Of a DNA stretch of 64,000 bases, positions 16,029 to 24,822 are shown piece by piece. The notes under the pieces were generated by a model. That model was given only the letters and a program-made list of their open reading frames with translations, did no database searches and was not told the DNA's origin. Position 1 is the first letter of the stretch, and the number at the start of each line of letters is the position of its first letter. The translations under genes were made by a program, and so were the position numbers. The stretch is taken from contig JAKIWV010000001.1 in the NCBI GenBank assembly GCA_022749815.1, positions 186,001 through 250,000 on the forward strand, in the 5' to 3' direction. This DNA is from Thermoplasmata archaeon. GTDB taxonomy: Archaea > Thermoplasmatota > Thermoplasmata > Lutacidiplasmatales > UBA184.

Positions 16029-16691
16029 ATGCTTAAGGAGTGCGACCAGCACGGCTACTTCCGGGGCGATAGCTGCCCCGTCTGCGGCCAGTCCGGCAAA
16101 TTCCTCATGGACGACCGCGAGCTCGACCATCTCGGCCGGGTCGTCACGGGGATCCTGCGTCACTTCCCCGAGAAGTACGGACTCACGATGGACCCGCACG
16201 GGTGGATCTCCCTCCCCCAGATGGTCCGGAACGTCTCGAACCAGCACCGGGGCTACCGGTGGCTTCGGGTCCATCACGTCGTGGCAATCGCCGAGACCGA
16301 TGCCAAGGGTCGGTACGAAGTCAAAGACGACCGGATCCGTGCGACCTACGGTCACACGCTCGACGTCGACCTCGACCTTCCCACCGACCATATTCCCGAG
16401 CAGCTGTTCTTTCCGGTGACGACCGACGAGGCGGCGATCGTGCTCGAGGTCGGTCTCAAGCCGTCGGACCGGAAGAAGGTACATCTCTCGAGGACCGCGG
16501 AAGACGCGCGGTCCGCCGGGTCGGTCCGCACGCCGAACCCCGTCCTGCTCGCCGTCGACACGAGGAAGGCCCAGGACGGCGGCGTGGTCATCAAGCGCGC
16601 CGGAAAGACGGTCTTCCTCGTCGACGCGATGCCGGCCGAGTTCCTGACCCGGTTGCCGGATGTTCCTCCGACCCTCCCTCCGACGGAGTAG
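16029..16691 (+). CDS. kptA: RNA 2'-phosphotransferase Tpt1/KptA
   Basis: This 220-residue protein has an N-terminal zinc finger (CDQHGYFRGDSCPVCG, residues 4-19). The KptA domain follows: LRHFPEKYGL (catalytic Arg-His), GWISLPQMV, DDRIRATYGHTLDVDL, then GLKPSDRKKVHLSRT and IKRAGKTVFLVDAMP. KptA transfers a 2'-phosphate from RNA to NAD, releasing ADP-ribose 1,2-cyclic phosphate. The usual LYHGT segment is LFFPVTTDE here, so the His-Gly-Thr is missing; archaeal relatives with a similar change may exist, but I cannot check that. The Cys-rich start is in frame with ATG 16029. It is 17 bases from rpoL. Confidence 0.87.
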   Translation: MLKECDQHGYFRGDSCPVCGQSGKFLMDDRELDHLGRVVTGILRHFPEKYGLTMDPHGWISLPQMVRNVSNQHRGYRWLRVHHVVAIAETDAKGRYEVKDDRIRATYGHTLDVDLDLPTDHIPEQLFFPVTTDEAAIVLEVGLKPSDRKKVHLSRTAEDARSAGSVRTPNPVLLAVDTRKAQDGGVVIKRAGKTVFLVDAMPAEFLTRLPDVPPTLPPTE

Positions 16692-16706
16692 GGCCGGCCG
16701 CGGGGC

Positions 16707-17321
16707 CTATCCCAGCACTACGTTCGTCTCGTAGGTTGTCGAGACGAAGACCCGCTCGGTGAGGTCCGAGCCGGGGGGGAACGGGTTCCCGAACACAAAA
16801 TAGAATTCATCGGTGTACGGCGCGGCGAAGACGATCCGCGCCGCGCTGACGTTCGTGTACGGCGGGGCGGCCGGTCGCGCCGTCTGGTGGGAGAAGAACG
16901 CCGCGAATTCGCTGGCGTTGTAGACCCAGACCGTGACGTTCCCTCCAGGGGGCGTCACGACCGAGAAGTTGCCGGTAATGTAGTCCTCGCCGGTGATGTT
17001 CCCGGCAAAAAACGCCCATCCACCCGGAGTCACGGTGAGCGTTCTCACGCCGGTCAGGGGGTCCGGAAAAGTGGTGGGACCGGACAGCTCGGCGGAGATG
17101 ATCGCCCACCCGATGCTGGCGATGACCGCCACGACGACGAAGACCCTCAGGGACTGGAGCAGGAGGAGTCGCCGGCGGACGGGCCGGCTCCGGGCCGGCT
17201 CCAAACCGAGCGGCGCGGTCGACACCTTGCCGCAGGTTGGGCAGCTATTCCCGTCCGGCGGGACGGCATCGCCGCAGAAGGTGCACGTGCCCCACGGTGC
17301 TTCCGCCGGCGAGGTTGGCAT
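16707..17321 (-). CDS. Zinc-ribbon, single-pass membrane protein with exported domain
   Basis: This is a 204-residue protein of unrecognised family. An N-terminal zinc ribbon (CTFCG near 13, CPTCG near 27) is followed by a basic stretch (RSRPVRRRLLLL) and one membrane helix (about 56-76, VFVVVAVIASIGWAIISA). The remaining 125 residues are beta-rich and Asn/Thr-rich, with several N-x-S/T sequons (GNITGED, GNFSVV, YNASEF, TNVSAA), consistent with an extracellular glycosylated domain and a cytosolic zinc ribbon. It ends 15 bases from the convergent kptA gene and lies 75 bases downstream of the aldehyde dehydrogenase gene. Confidence 0.7.
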   Translation of the reverse strand: MPTSPAEAPWGTCTFCGDAVPPDGNSCPTCGKVSTAPLGLEPARSRPVRRRLLLLQSLRVFVVVAVIASIGWAIISAELSGPTTFPDPLTGVRTLTVTPGGWAFFAGNITGEDYITGNFSVVTPPGGNVTVWVYNASEFAAFFSHQTARPAAPPYTNVSAARIVFAAPYTDEFYFVFGNPFPPGSDLTERVFVSTTYETNVVLG

Positions 17322-17396
17322 GTCGTGTCCGGTGGAGCCGGGCCTCGGCTCCTTTTCCGCACTTCGTACGACCCTTGGGGGCCGTCTCGGTCGCGC

Positions 17397-18875
17397 CTAT
17401 TTCTTGGGTTTCGCGGCGCCGACGTTCACGATGACGTTCTTCCGCCGGGTGTAGGCCAGCGGGGCGTCTCGGCCTTGCTCGGAACCGAGTCCGCTCTCCT
17501 TGTACCCTCCGAACGGCGTTTGGGGAAACGTCATTGGTGGTTCGTTGATCGTCACCATGCCTGCCTCCAGCTGGCGGGCCACTCCGTGGGCCGTTGCCAG
17601 GTCGCGGGTCCATAGAGAGGCGAACAGGCCGAACCGGGTCCGGTTGGCGAGCCGGAGCGCCTCGTCGGCCGACTCGAACCGATGGACGGCGAGTACCGGA
17701 CCGAAGACCTCCTCCCGTACCAGGCGAGCGTCCGGGTCCACATCGGTCACCACCGTCGGCTCGACGAAGTTTCCCTCCTGAAGTTCAGGCGCGGCCGGCC
17801 GACCGCCGCCCAGGAAGATCCTCGCGCCCGCCTCCCGGGCCTCGTCCACGAACCCCAGGACGCGGGTCATCTGGTCCTTCGAGACCAGGGGACCCATGGT
17901 CACGCCGGCCTCGATGCCAGGCCCTAGCTTGAGCCCTTGGGCGGCGGCGCGCAGTTTCTCGAGGAGGGCGGCCTCCACTCCAGCTTCGACGACCAGGCGG
18001 GAGCCGGCCCAGCACATCTGCCCCGAGTTCTGGAAGATCCCGGTCGCGATCGCCCGAGCGGCCCGTTCCAGGTCCGCGTCCGGGAAGACGATCACGGGGC
18101 TCTTCCCCCCGAGCTCGAGGACCGTCGGGATCAGGCGCGCCGCTGCGAGCTCGGCGATCCGGCGACCGACTTCGCCGCTCCCGGTGAACGAGACGGAGGC
18201 ACAGCGGGCGTCGGTGATGAGCGCCTCTCCGACTTCGCGTCCGCTTCCGACGACGACGTTGAGGATTCCGTCCGGGATTCCCGCGTCGTGGGCCAGCTGA
18301 GCGAACCGGAGCGCCGTGAGGGGCGTCAGGCTCGCGGGCTTGAGCACGACCGCGTTGCCGGCGGCCAGCGCCGGGGCCACCGACCGGACGGCGAGCAATA
18401 GCGGATAGTTCCACGGCGCGATGTGGACGGTTACCCCGAGGGGCTCGCGGATCGTGTAGTCGAACCGGGCTCCCGGGATCGGGATCGTCTCCCCCTCGAT
18501 CTTGTCGGCCAGCCCGGCCATGTACTCGAGGGTGCGGACGACGAAGTCGATATCGCCCTTCGATTCGCGCAGAGGCTTGCCCATGTTCAGGCTCTCGAGC
18601 TCCGCGAAGGCGGCCGCCTGTTCCTCGAGGAGCCGGGAGAGTCGGTAGAGCGCCTTCGTACGTTGGGCGCCGTCGCCGCCCGCCCAACCGGACTCGCGGA
18701 AGGCACGGTCCGCGACCTCCAGAGCGTGGTGAGCGTCCGCGACGCGCCCGACGGCGGCTTCCGCCAATGGGCGGTTCGTCGCGGGATTCAAGAGGGTGAT
18801 CTGTTGGCCGTCGCTCGAGGGAATCTCTCGCCCGCCGATGAACAGCCCGAATGGAGTGCCGATGGCCGCCGACAT
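17397..18875 (-). CDS. NAD(P)-dependent aldehyde dehydrogenase
   Basis: This 492-residue protein has full family length. The Rossmann segment, PWNYPLLLAVRSVAPALAAG (read in context IAPWNYP), is followed by FTGSGEVGRRI, the catalytic Glu in LELGGKSP (about residue 255), and the nucleophile Cys in NSGQMCWAGSR (about 288). EEVFGPVLAVHRF and FGGYKESGLGSEQG complete the signature. Such enzymes oxidise aldehydes to acids; betaine-aldehyde or semialdehyde dehydrogenases are the closest in style, but the substrate is not determined. It lies 56 bases downstream of the glycosyltransferase gene on the same strand. Confidence 0.88.
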   Translation of the reverse strand: MSAAIGTPFGLFIGGREIPSSDGQQITLLNPATNRPLAEAAVGRVADAHHALEVADRAFRESGWAGGDGAQRTKALYRLSRLLEEQAAAFAELESLNMGKPLRESKGDIDFVVRTLEYMAGLADKIEGETIPIPGARFDYTIREPLGVTVHIAPWNYPLLLAVRSVAPALAAGNAVVLKPASLTPLTALRFAQLAHDAGIPDGILNVVVGSGREVGEALITDARCASVSFTGSGEVGRRIAELAAARLIPTVLELGGKSPVIVFPDADLERAARAIATGIFQNSGQMCWAGSRLVVEAGVEAALLEKLRAAAQGLKLGPGIEAGVTMGPLVSKDQMTRVLGFVDEAREAGARIFLGGGRPAAPELQEGNFVEPTVVTDVDPDARLVREEVFGPVLAVHRFESADEALRLANRTRFGLFASLWTRDLATAHGVARQLEAGMVTINEPPMTFPQTPFGGYKESGLGSEQGRDAPLAYTRRKNVIVNVGAAKPKK

Positions 18876-18931
18876 GTGGAAGGAATTCAGAGACAGGTCC
18901 CCCGCTTAATCGTTGCTCGCCGGCCTCGCCG

Positions 18932-20074
18932 TCATTCCCCAATGCGGTAGGACCGGCCTTTCCAACGCACCGGTCTCCCGAGGAGCCCTCGACCCAACGC
19001 GACCAGAACCAGCACGAGATAGTATCCTGCCGCGACCGGAAACAGGAGTCCGTACGCCGCCGACCCCTTGGCCGCCCAAGTGAATGCCACATGCTTGCCG
19101 AAGAGCGCCACCCAGAGGAACGCCCCAACGGCCGTTAGCCACAGGGACCCGGCCCACACCCCGAGGGGGAGCAAGGTCAATGGCGCCCAGAAGAAAGCAA
19201 CCAGAGCGATCGCGAATCCGACCTGCCGGGGCGCGGAGAACCTCACCCCGGAGACCGTCTTCAGGATCCCGTCGTACATATCCTGACGCGTCCGGTACAT
19301 CCGCGTGGTCACGAGTTCCGGCGTCCAACCGACCCGGAGCACCTTCCCCGCAGTCCGGAAACGCTGGGCGAGGGCGACGTCCTCGAGCACCCGGCTTCGA
19401 ATGGCCTCGTGTCCCCCGGTCTCGAGGTAGGCGCTCTTCCGGACCATCAGGAACTGGCCGTTCGCCATCGCGGTCTTGGAGTCGGGCCGATTCACTCGAG
19501 GGGTCCGGAAGTAGGTCAGGACCATCTGCACGTAGAAGGGAAGCACCACGTTCTCCCAAAACCCCGCCATCTCGATCCGGCTCGCGAAAGTGACCAGGTC
19601 GGCCTGGTCGCGCCGGGCCCAGTCGACGGCCGTCCAGATCGCTTGGGGACTCGGCCGGACGTCGGCGTCAACGAAGAGCAGGAATTCGCCCCGGGCCTGT
19701 AGAGCTCCGGTCCAGCACGCCCAGTTCTTGCCAACCCACCCCTCGGGAAGCGGGGGTTCTTCGATCACCGTAACCCGGGTTCCCCGGGCCCGCGCCACCT
19801 CGCGTGTCTCGTCCGTCGAGCCTCCATCTACGACGAGCAGCTCCACCGAGGGGTAGGACTGACTGAGGAGGCCGCCGAGGCACGGACCGAGGTCCTCACC
19901 CTCGTTCCGTGCTGGAACGATCACGGAAACGAGCGGTGCGGGAACGGGCGGAGTCGGCGTCGCCGGTCCCCTCGGATGGGGCATCTGAACGGCTAGGTAG
20001 AGCGGGACGCCTTGGACGACGAGCACGAGAATCGCGTACGCGACGAGCAGCACCGTCCAGAGTACCGAGAGCAT
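18932..20074 (-). CDS. Membrane-bound GT2 glycosyltransferase
   Basis: This is a 380-residue protein. An N-terminal membrane helix (residues 3-28) precedes a GT-A domain: VSVIVPARNEGEDLGPCL, LLVVDGGSTDETREVA, the nucleotide-metal motif FVDADVRPS, GWVGKNWACWTGA, and MANGQFLMVRKSAY with the acceptor-side LEDVALAQRF. Three to four further helices (about 275-365) end the chain. The pattern resembles CrtQ/HpnB-type enzymes that glycosylate polyisoprenoid, carotenoid or hopanoid lipids; for this archaeon a lipid acceptor is a fair guess only. A divergent promoter region of 53 bases separates it from the helicase gene. Confidence 0.85.
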   Translation of the reverse strand: MLSVLWTVLLVAYAILVLVVQGVPLYLAVQMPHPRGPATPTPPVPAPLVSVIVPARNEGEDLGPCLGGLLSQSYPSVELLVVDGGSTDETREVARARGTRVTVIEEPPLPEGWVGKNWACWTGALQARGEFLLFVDADVRPSPQAIWTAVDWARRDQADLVTFASRIEMAGFWENVVLPFYVQMVLTYFRTPRVNRPDSKTAMANGQFLMVRKSAYLETGGHEAIRSRVLEDVALAQRFRTAGKVLRVGWTPELVTTRMYRTRQDMYDGILKTVSGVRFSAPRQVGFAIALVAFFWAPLTLLPLGVWAGSLWLTAVGAFLWVALFGKHVAFTWAAKGSAAYGLLFPVAAGYYLVLVLVALGRGLLGRPVRWKGRSYRIGE

Positions 20075-20127
20075 CCTCTCGGCGAAGCCGGCCCCTAATT
20101 AAGCCGAGGCCGCTCGACCGACGGTCT

Positions 20128-21738
20128 ATGTCCCAGGCGATAACGACGGTCTCGCATCCCCGAATTCGGCCCGACGTTTTGGAGGAGCGGGCGTATCAGG
20201 CCACCATCGCCGACGCGGCCGTTCGGGCGAACACCCTGGTCGTACTTCCCACCGGACTCGGAAAGACTGCGATCGCGCTTCGAGTGGCCGCAGAGTACCT
20301 GCTGAAGCAGCCCACGCGGTCCATTTTGTTGATGGCTCCTACTCGGCCCCTCGTCGCGCAGCACGCCCGCAGCGTGGCCCAGACTCTGTTCTGCCCTCCC
20401 CCCCTCGTCCTCACCGGCGAAATCTCCCCGGAGCGCCGGCAAACGCTGCTCTCGCCCCCGCAAGTGGTGGTGGCAACCCCCCAGGTCATCGCCAACGACC
20501 TCGCGCAAGGCAACTTCCCGCTTTCCACATTCTCGCTCGTGATCTTCGATGAGGCCCACCGGGCCGTGGGGGACTACCCCTACGTCGCCGTCGGTCAAGC
20601 GGTACGCTCGACCAGCGGCCGCGTGCTCGCGATGACGGCTTCTCCCGGTTCCAAATTGGACCGCATCGAAGCGGTCTGGGCGAACCTGGGAATAGAACAC
20701 TTCGAGCTTCGAGGCCCGGCCGATGCCGACGTCGCTCCCTACACGCACGGGACCCATCTGGAAACAGTCGAGGTTCCTCTCCCGCCCGAGGTCCGTAACC
20801 TGGGGGTCTACCTCCGCACCGTCGTGCAGCGCCAGACCGAGGTGCTCCACCGGCTCGGTTACTTTCCGACCGTCGAGGCCGGGCGCCGAGAATTGCTGGG
20901 ACTCGGGATCACGCTTCGACGTCAGATCGACGGCGCCAAACGACGAGGAGAGACTCAGGACGGCCGATTCTGGCAAGCGGTCTCGGCCCAAGCCCTGGCG
21001 ATGAAGGCGCTCCACGGACTTGTCCTCGTGGAAACGCAAGGCGTCGAGGCCCTCCGAAAGTACCTTTCCGGTCGGGGAACGAAGAAGGACGGACGCCTTC
21101 GGCCGTCGGACCGCGCCTTCCTCGCGGACCCGGACATCGTGGAGCTCCTGCGCCAACTCGAGACGGTCGACCTCGAGCATCCCAAGCTCGCAATGGCCGT
21201 CGAGATCGTGACGCAGGAGATCGAACGCTCCCCCACGGCCCGCGTGATCCTCTTCGCGCACTACCGGCAGACCGCCGATGCCCTCGTGGAGCGTTTCGCC
21301 AAAGTTCCGAATACACCCGTTCGGGCGGCCCGCTTCGTCGGCCAGGCATCTCACGGGTCGGACACGGGCTTGTCGCAGAAGGAACAGGTCGACCTCTTGG
21401 ACCGGTTTCGCCGCGGGGAACTGAACTGTCTCGTGGCGACCTCCGTCGGCGAGGAAGGGTTGGACATACCCTCGACCGACCTGGTCGTGTTCTACGAGCC
21501 GGTGCCCGACGAGGTGCGGACGATACAGCGCCGCGGCCGTACCGGTCGCTTTCGGGCCGGCCGGGTGGTGGTTCTCATCACCGCCGGGACGCGGGACGTC
21601 GGGACCTTCGTCTCGGCGCGCCGAAAGGAGCAGCGGATGCACGAGCTGCTCGAGAAGGTCGAGGCCCAGGCCCGGAAGGGCCCGCTGGCGCCTCCGGCGC
21701 CTCCTCAAATTCAGCGAATGCTGGACGATTTCCGGTGA
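20128..21738 (+). CDS. Hef-like SF2 helicase (FANCM/Mph1 type), no nuclease domain
   Basis: This is a 536-residue SF2 helicase. Motif I is PTGLGKTAIAL (about residue 41), Ia is APTRPLVAQH, motif II is FDEAHRAVGDYPY (about 140), III is TASPGS. The second RecA domain has GEEGLDIPSTDLVVFYEPVP and QRRGRTGR. This is the arrangement of the archaeal Hef helicase half, which remodels stalled replication forks, with the helical insert between RecA domains visible (about 235-345). It ends at residue 536 without the XPF-type nuclease of euryarchaeal Hef, so the nuclease is missing or encoded elsewhere. I chose ATG 20128 rather than an earlier in-frame codon inside the glycosyltransferase gene. Confidence 0.87.
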   Translation: MSQAITTVSHPRIRPDVLEERAYQATIADAAVRANTLVVLPTGLGKTAIALRVAAEYLLKQPTRSILLMAPTRPLVAQHARSVAQTLFCPPPLVLTGEISPERRQTLLSPPQVVVATPQVIANDLAQGNFPLSTFSLVIFDEAHRAVGDYPYVAVGQAVRSTSGRVLAMTASPGSKLDRIEAVWANLGIEHFELRGPADADVAPYTHGTHLETVEVPLPPEVRNLGVYLRTVVQRQTEVLHRLGYFPTVEAGRRELLGLGITLRRQIDGAKRRGETQDGRFWQAVSAQALAMKALHGLVLVETQGVEALRKYLSGRGTKKDGRLRPSDRAFLADPDIVELLRQLETVDLEHPKLAMAVEIVTQEIERSPTARVILFAHYRQTADALVERFAKVPNTPVRAARFVGQASHGSDTGLSQKEQVDLLDRFRRGELNCLVATSVGEEGLDIPSTDLVVFYEPVPDEVRTIQRRGRTGRFRAGRVVVLITAGTRDVGTFVSARRKEQRMHELLEKVEAQARKGPLAPPAPPQIQRMLDDFR

Positions 21739-21780
21739 GCGTGGCCCCGACCGCTGCTACCCCTCCGGCGCCCGGGAGGT

Positions 21781-22278
21781 TCACCGGCCCGTGCTTCCGA
21801 ACCCGCCCTTTCGGCCGTCGCTCGGCCGCACCGTCCCTTTGGCGAAACGGGTCGGGTACTCCTTCGCTACGCGGACCTGCCCGATCCGGTCGCCGCTCTG
21901 GATCTGGTACTCCCCCGGGAAGAGGAACGTCAATGGGACCTTCACTTCCCCCGAGTAATCGCGGTCGATCGTGCCGGGCGCGTTGACCATCAACACCCCG
22001 CGGCTGCTCAGACCGCTGCGCGGACGTACCTCGAGAAACGTCCCCGGGGGGGCGCGCAGGCGAAGGCCGGTTCGTACGAGCGTGACCATTCCCGACTTTA
22101 ATGTCGCTGCCTCCGCGGCGTGAAGGTCGAAGCACGCCGATCCAGCGGTCGCCTTGGCCGGAAGGCGCGTCGCCCCGGACCCATCGACGACTTCTGCCAA
22201 TACGACGCGAGGTCGGCGCCGGAGACCCGGCGGCCAAGCGGTTCGATCCGCCGTCCCAGGAGAGAGGCGCCTCGCCAT
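21781..22278 (-). CDS. dut: dUTP diphosphatase
   Basis: This is a 165-residue trimeric-type dUTPase. The five motifs are present in order: SACFDLHAAEA, RPRSGLSSRGV, NAPGTIDRDYSGEV, GDRIGQVRV and the C-terminal P-loop-like RKGGFGSTGR. The enzyme removes dUTP and makes dUMP for thymidylate synthesis. I placed the start at ATG 22278; an upstream frame reaches 22452 but its sequence looks unlike dUTPase, and a TTG at residue L of VLAEVV is another possibility. It converges with the helicase gene at a 42-base gap. The bacterial/eukaryotic style of this enzyme suggests transfer. Confidence 0.9.
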   Translation of the reverse strand: MARRLSPGTADRTAWPPGLRRRPRVVLAEVVDGSGATRLPAKATAGSACFDLHAAEAATLKSGMVTLVRTGLRLRAPPGTFLEVRPRSGLSSRGVLMVNAPGTIDRDYSGEVKVPLTFLFPGEYQIQSGDRIGQVRVAKEYPTRFAKGTVRPSDGRKGGFGSTGR

Positions 22279-22485
22279 GGCCGGGCCGAGCAGACCGGCA
22301 ACATAAGTGCGACGGGGGGCCAGCCATCGAGCACTCTCGGAGGCCATGGAGTAGTCGCCCGGGCCGTCAGGGGAGCTCAAGTCGACACTCGATTCAATAG
22401 CTCGATACCGGCGTTGAAGCGAGCCGAGCGCACATCGCAGTATAGCGAACAAAAACTGTCACTACCGATACGTGCGTTAACTCCA

Positions 22486-22515
22486 AATACAAGTATTGAA
22501 ATTCCGATATCGGAA
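22486..22515. promoter_or_regulatory. Two palindromes upstream of padR (likely operator)
   Basis: AATAC-AA-GTATT (22486-22497) and a perfect 14-base palindrome, TTCCGATATCGGAA (22502-22515), lie side by side in an AT-rich stretch. The second ends nine bases before the ATG of the PadR gene. PadR repressors usually control themselves and adjacent exporters, so these are strong candidates for the PadR binding sites. Confidence 0.6.
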
Positions 22516-22524
22516 AACCGAGCC

Positions 22525-22923
22525 ATGTGGGGTCGTAAGAAACGGGGGCTCCGAACCTGGGTGTTGATGATCATTCGGCGACAGCCACGGAACGGAGCGG
22601 AGATCATCGACGACATGGAGGTCATGACCCGAGGTTGGTGGCGCCCGTCCCCCGGTTCTGTCTACCCAATGCTCGAGGAGATGGTCAGCGAAGGGGCGAT
22701 TCGAAAACGTCCGGACGGGCGCTATGAGCTCGTGGGCGACGTCGACCCGCTGTGGGGGTGGCACATGGGGAGCGGTCCCCGGACTCCCCAAGATGTCTTG
22801 CAGGAGATCTCCGGACTCACCGCGTACCTTGAAGACCTGCGGCGCTCGCAACCGAGCGCGACCCAACCGATTCAGACCGAGCTCGACGCGGTGGCCGAAC
22901 GTCTCCGGAAACTGAGGAACTGA
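22525..22923 (+). CDS. PadR-family transcriptional regulator
   Basis: This is a 132-residue protein. The PadR winged helix is visible at residues about 8-70: LRTWVLMIIRRQPRNGAEII, RPSPGSVYPMLEEMVSEG and KRPDGRYELV (the beta wing). A C-terminal helix (about 85-132) would form the dimer. ATG 22525 follows two palindromes; in-frame sequence upstream to 22120 lies over the dut region and is not family-like. The ABC exporter begins 10 bases downstream, so PadR probably represses the whole set and responds to the transported compound. Confidence 0.9.
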   Translation: MWGRKKRGLRTWVLMIIRRQPRNGAEIIDDMEVMTRGWWRPSPGSVYPMLEEMVSEGAIRKRPDGRYELVGDVDPLWGWHMGSGPRTPQDVLQEISGLTAYLEDLRRSQPSATQPIQTELDAVAERLRKLRN

Positions 22924-22933
22924 GGGAAGCACG

Positions 22934-23953
22934 ATGCAGACGGTCCAAGCGATCCATGCCGAGAACTTGGTCAAGGTCTACAATGGGAAGGTCCGCGCCG
23001 TCGACGGGGTCTCCTTCGACGTGCGCCCGGGGGAGGTCTTTGGGTTCCTAGGACCCAACGGCGCGGGCAAGACCACGACCGTTTCGATGCTCTCCGCGGG
23101 CCTTCGCCCCACCGAAGGGCGTGCAGTGATCGACGGTCTCGAGGTCAATGTGGATCCTGAGGCCGTCAAGCGACGGATCGGCGTGATCTTTCAGGAGGCC
23201 ACCGCCGACGGCGACCTCACCGGCCGTGAGAACATCGAGGTCGCCGCCGGGTGCTACGGCATCTCGGCCGCCGAAGGACGCCGACGCGCTACGGCCCTCA
23301 TGGAGCAGATGCAGATCACCGAGGCCGCCGACCGGTTAGCCAAGACTTACTCGGGCGGCATGCGCCGGCGACTCGAACTGGCCGTCGGGTTGGTCCATCG
23401 ACCAAAGATTCTCTTTCTCGACGAGCCGACCCTGGGTTTGGACCCCCAAGGCCGGGCCGGCTTCTGGGGATTCATCCAGAAGCTTCGGAGTGAGGAGGGC
23501 CTCACGGTGTTCGTCACAACCCACTATCTAGATGAGGCCGACACGATGTGCAACCGCATCGCCATCATCGACCATGGAAAGATCGTCGCGACCGGCTCGC
23601 CGGGCGAATTGAAGGACAAGCTGGGCGGCGACATCGTCACTCTCAAGACCGCCCCGGGGGCCCCCGACATGACCGGAGTGCTGCGTCCGTTGGCGGGGGT
23701 GTACAGTGTGCAGAGCCAGGACGGGACCTACCGTGTCAAGTGCCGGAGCGGGGAACCGTTCGTTCCGTTGGCCGTTGAGGCCTGCACGCGGGCCGGGGCC
23801 GGCGTCACGGGAGTGACGGTCAAGCGGCCCAGCCTGGACGAGGTCTTTCTCGAGTTCACGGGCCGCGAGTTCCGTGAAGAGGAAGGGCCCACAGCGACGG
23901 ACAGGGCCGTGTTGATGCAGAGCGTGCAGAGCGGCCTGCGGGGGCGGCGCTGA
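22934..23953 (+). CDS. ABC transporter ATP-binding protein (DrrA/NodI type)
   Basis: This is a 339-residue protein. The nucleotide-binding domain (residues about 5-235) contains the Walker A GPNGAGKTT, the signature YSGGMRRRLELA, the Walker B ILFLDEPTLGLD and the H-loop TTHYLDEAD. The C-terminal 100 residues match DrrA-like extensions (VKRPSLDEVFLEFTGREF). It energises export through the downstream permease; drugs, lipids or metals are possible substrates. The stop and the permease start overlap (TGATG), which points to translational coupling. Confidence 0.9.
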   Translation: MQTVQAIHAENLVKVYNGKVRAVDGVSFDVRPGEVFGFLGPNGAGKTTTVSMLSAGLRPTEGRAVIDGLEVNVDPEAVKRRIGVIFQEATADGDLTGRENIEVAAGCYGISAAEGRRRATALMEQMQITEAADRLAKTYSGGMRRRLELAVGLVHRPKILFLDEPTLGLDPQGRAGFWGFIQKLRSEEGLTVFVTTHYLDEADTMCNRIAIIDHGKIVATGSPGELKDKLGGDIVTLKTAPGAPDMTGVLRPLAGVYSVQSQDGTYRVKCRSGEPFVPLAVEACTRAGAGVTGVTVKRPSLDEVFLEFTGREFREEEGPTATDRAVLMQSVQSGLRGRR

Positions 23954-24804
23954 TGCTCCGCGAACTCGGGGCCCTCACCCGGCGGGAGTTCCTGAAACTC
24001 GCTCGCAACCCGCAGGCGATCTTCACGTCGCTCCTCTTCCCCCTCCTCTACCTCCTCCTGTTCGGCCAGGGGTTCAACATCAATCCAGTGGCTCAGGTAC
24101 ATCCCCCGCCGAGCCCCTCCGAAGTGGCGGCCCTTCTCGTATTCTACTTCCGCGGGGCGCCCAACTACTACTCGTACTTCGTCGCCGGAATGGTCGGGTT
24201 CGTGGCCGTGACCGCGACGCTGTTCATCGGCGCGAACGTCATTTTCGACAAGCTCTTCGGCGTCTTCAAACGGACCCGGGGCACGCCGGCCCCTTCGGCG
24301 GCGGTCTTCGGCTCCCGGCTCATCGCTGGGTCGGCTCAACCGATCGCGCTCTCCTTCTTCGTCCTCGGCCTGGCGCTCCTCTTCGGTCACGTGTCCGGGC
24401 TGAGCGGTCTCGACGTGACCTCATCTGTCGGCCTGATCGGCGGCGGGGAGGTCGTGGCGGCCATCGTCCTCCTCTCTCTCATGTTCGCCACCCTGTTCCT
24501 CACGTTCGGGATACTGCTCGATGTGCCGCAGACCTACTTCGCCGCGGTCAACCTCCTCAACCTGCCGGTCCTTCTGACCTCGGATGCGCTCTACCCGTGG
24601 GGCACGATGCCGACCTGGCTTCAGAACGTCTCGCAGTACAACCCGGTCTCCCTCGCGGTAAACGTCCTCCGTGAGACGCTCTTCGGGGGCGCGGCCTACC
24701 CGTATCCGGCGGGGATCTACCTGTTCGGGCTCCTGGCCTGGACGACGGTCCTCGTGGGGATCGCAATCGCCCTGGTCCGCCGGGCCCTGCGACCCCTCAC
24801 GTAG
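23953..24804 (+). CDS. ABC-2 type permease
   Basis: This is a 283-residue integral membrane protein with six predicted helices (starting about 20, 75, 120, 150, 175 and 255). The ABC-2 pattern is recognisable: LKLARNPQAIFTSLLFPLLY at the N-terminus, the coupling region DKLFGVFKRTRGTPAPSAAV and NPVSLAVNVLRETLFG near the C-terminus. It shares one base with the ATPase gene stop. Together they form a two-gene exporter under PadR control. The C-terminus ends 18 bases from the convergent HTH_10 gene. Confidence 0.88.
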   Translation: MLRELGALTRREFLKLARNPQAIFTSLLFPLLYLLLFGQGFNINPVAQVHPPPSPSEVAALLVFYFRGAPNYYSYFVAGMVGFVAVTATLFIGANVIFDKLFGVFKRTRGTPAPSAAVFGSRLIAGSAQPIALSFFVLGLALLFGHVSGLSGLDVTSSVGLIGGGEVVAAIVLLSLMFATLFLTFGILLDVPQTYFAAVNLLNLPVLLTSDALYPWGTMPTWLQNVSQYNPVSLAVNVLRETLFGGAAYPYPAGIYLFGLLAWTTVLVGIAIALVRRALRPLT

Positions 24805-24822
24805 ACCGCGGGGCGGCCCCGC

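Noticed and set aside
14832-16691. 619-codon plus-strand frame ending in kptA
   Set aside because: Only the part from 16029 is KptA. The upstream part runs antisense to purD and over rpoL in another frame; it is not a fusion protein.
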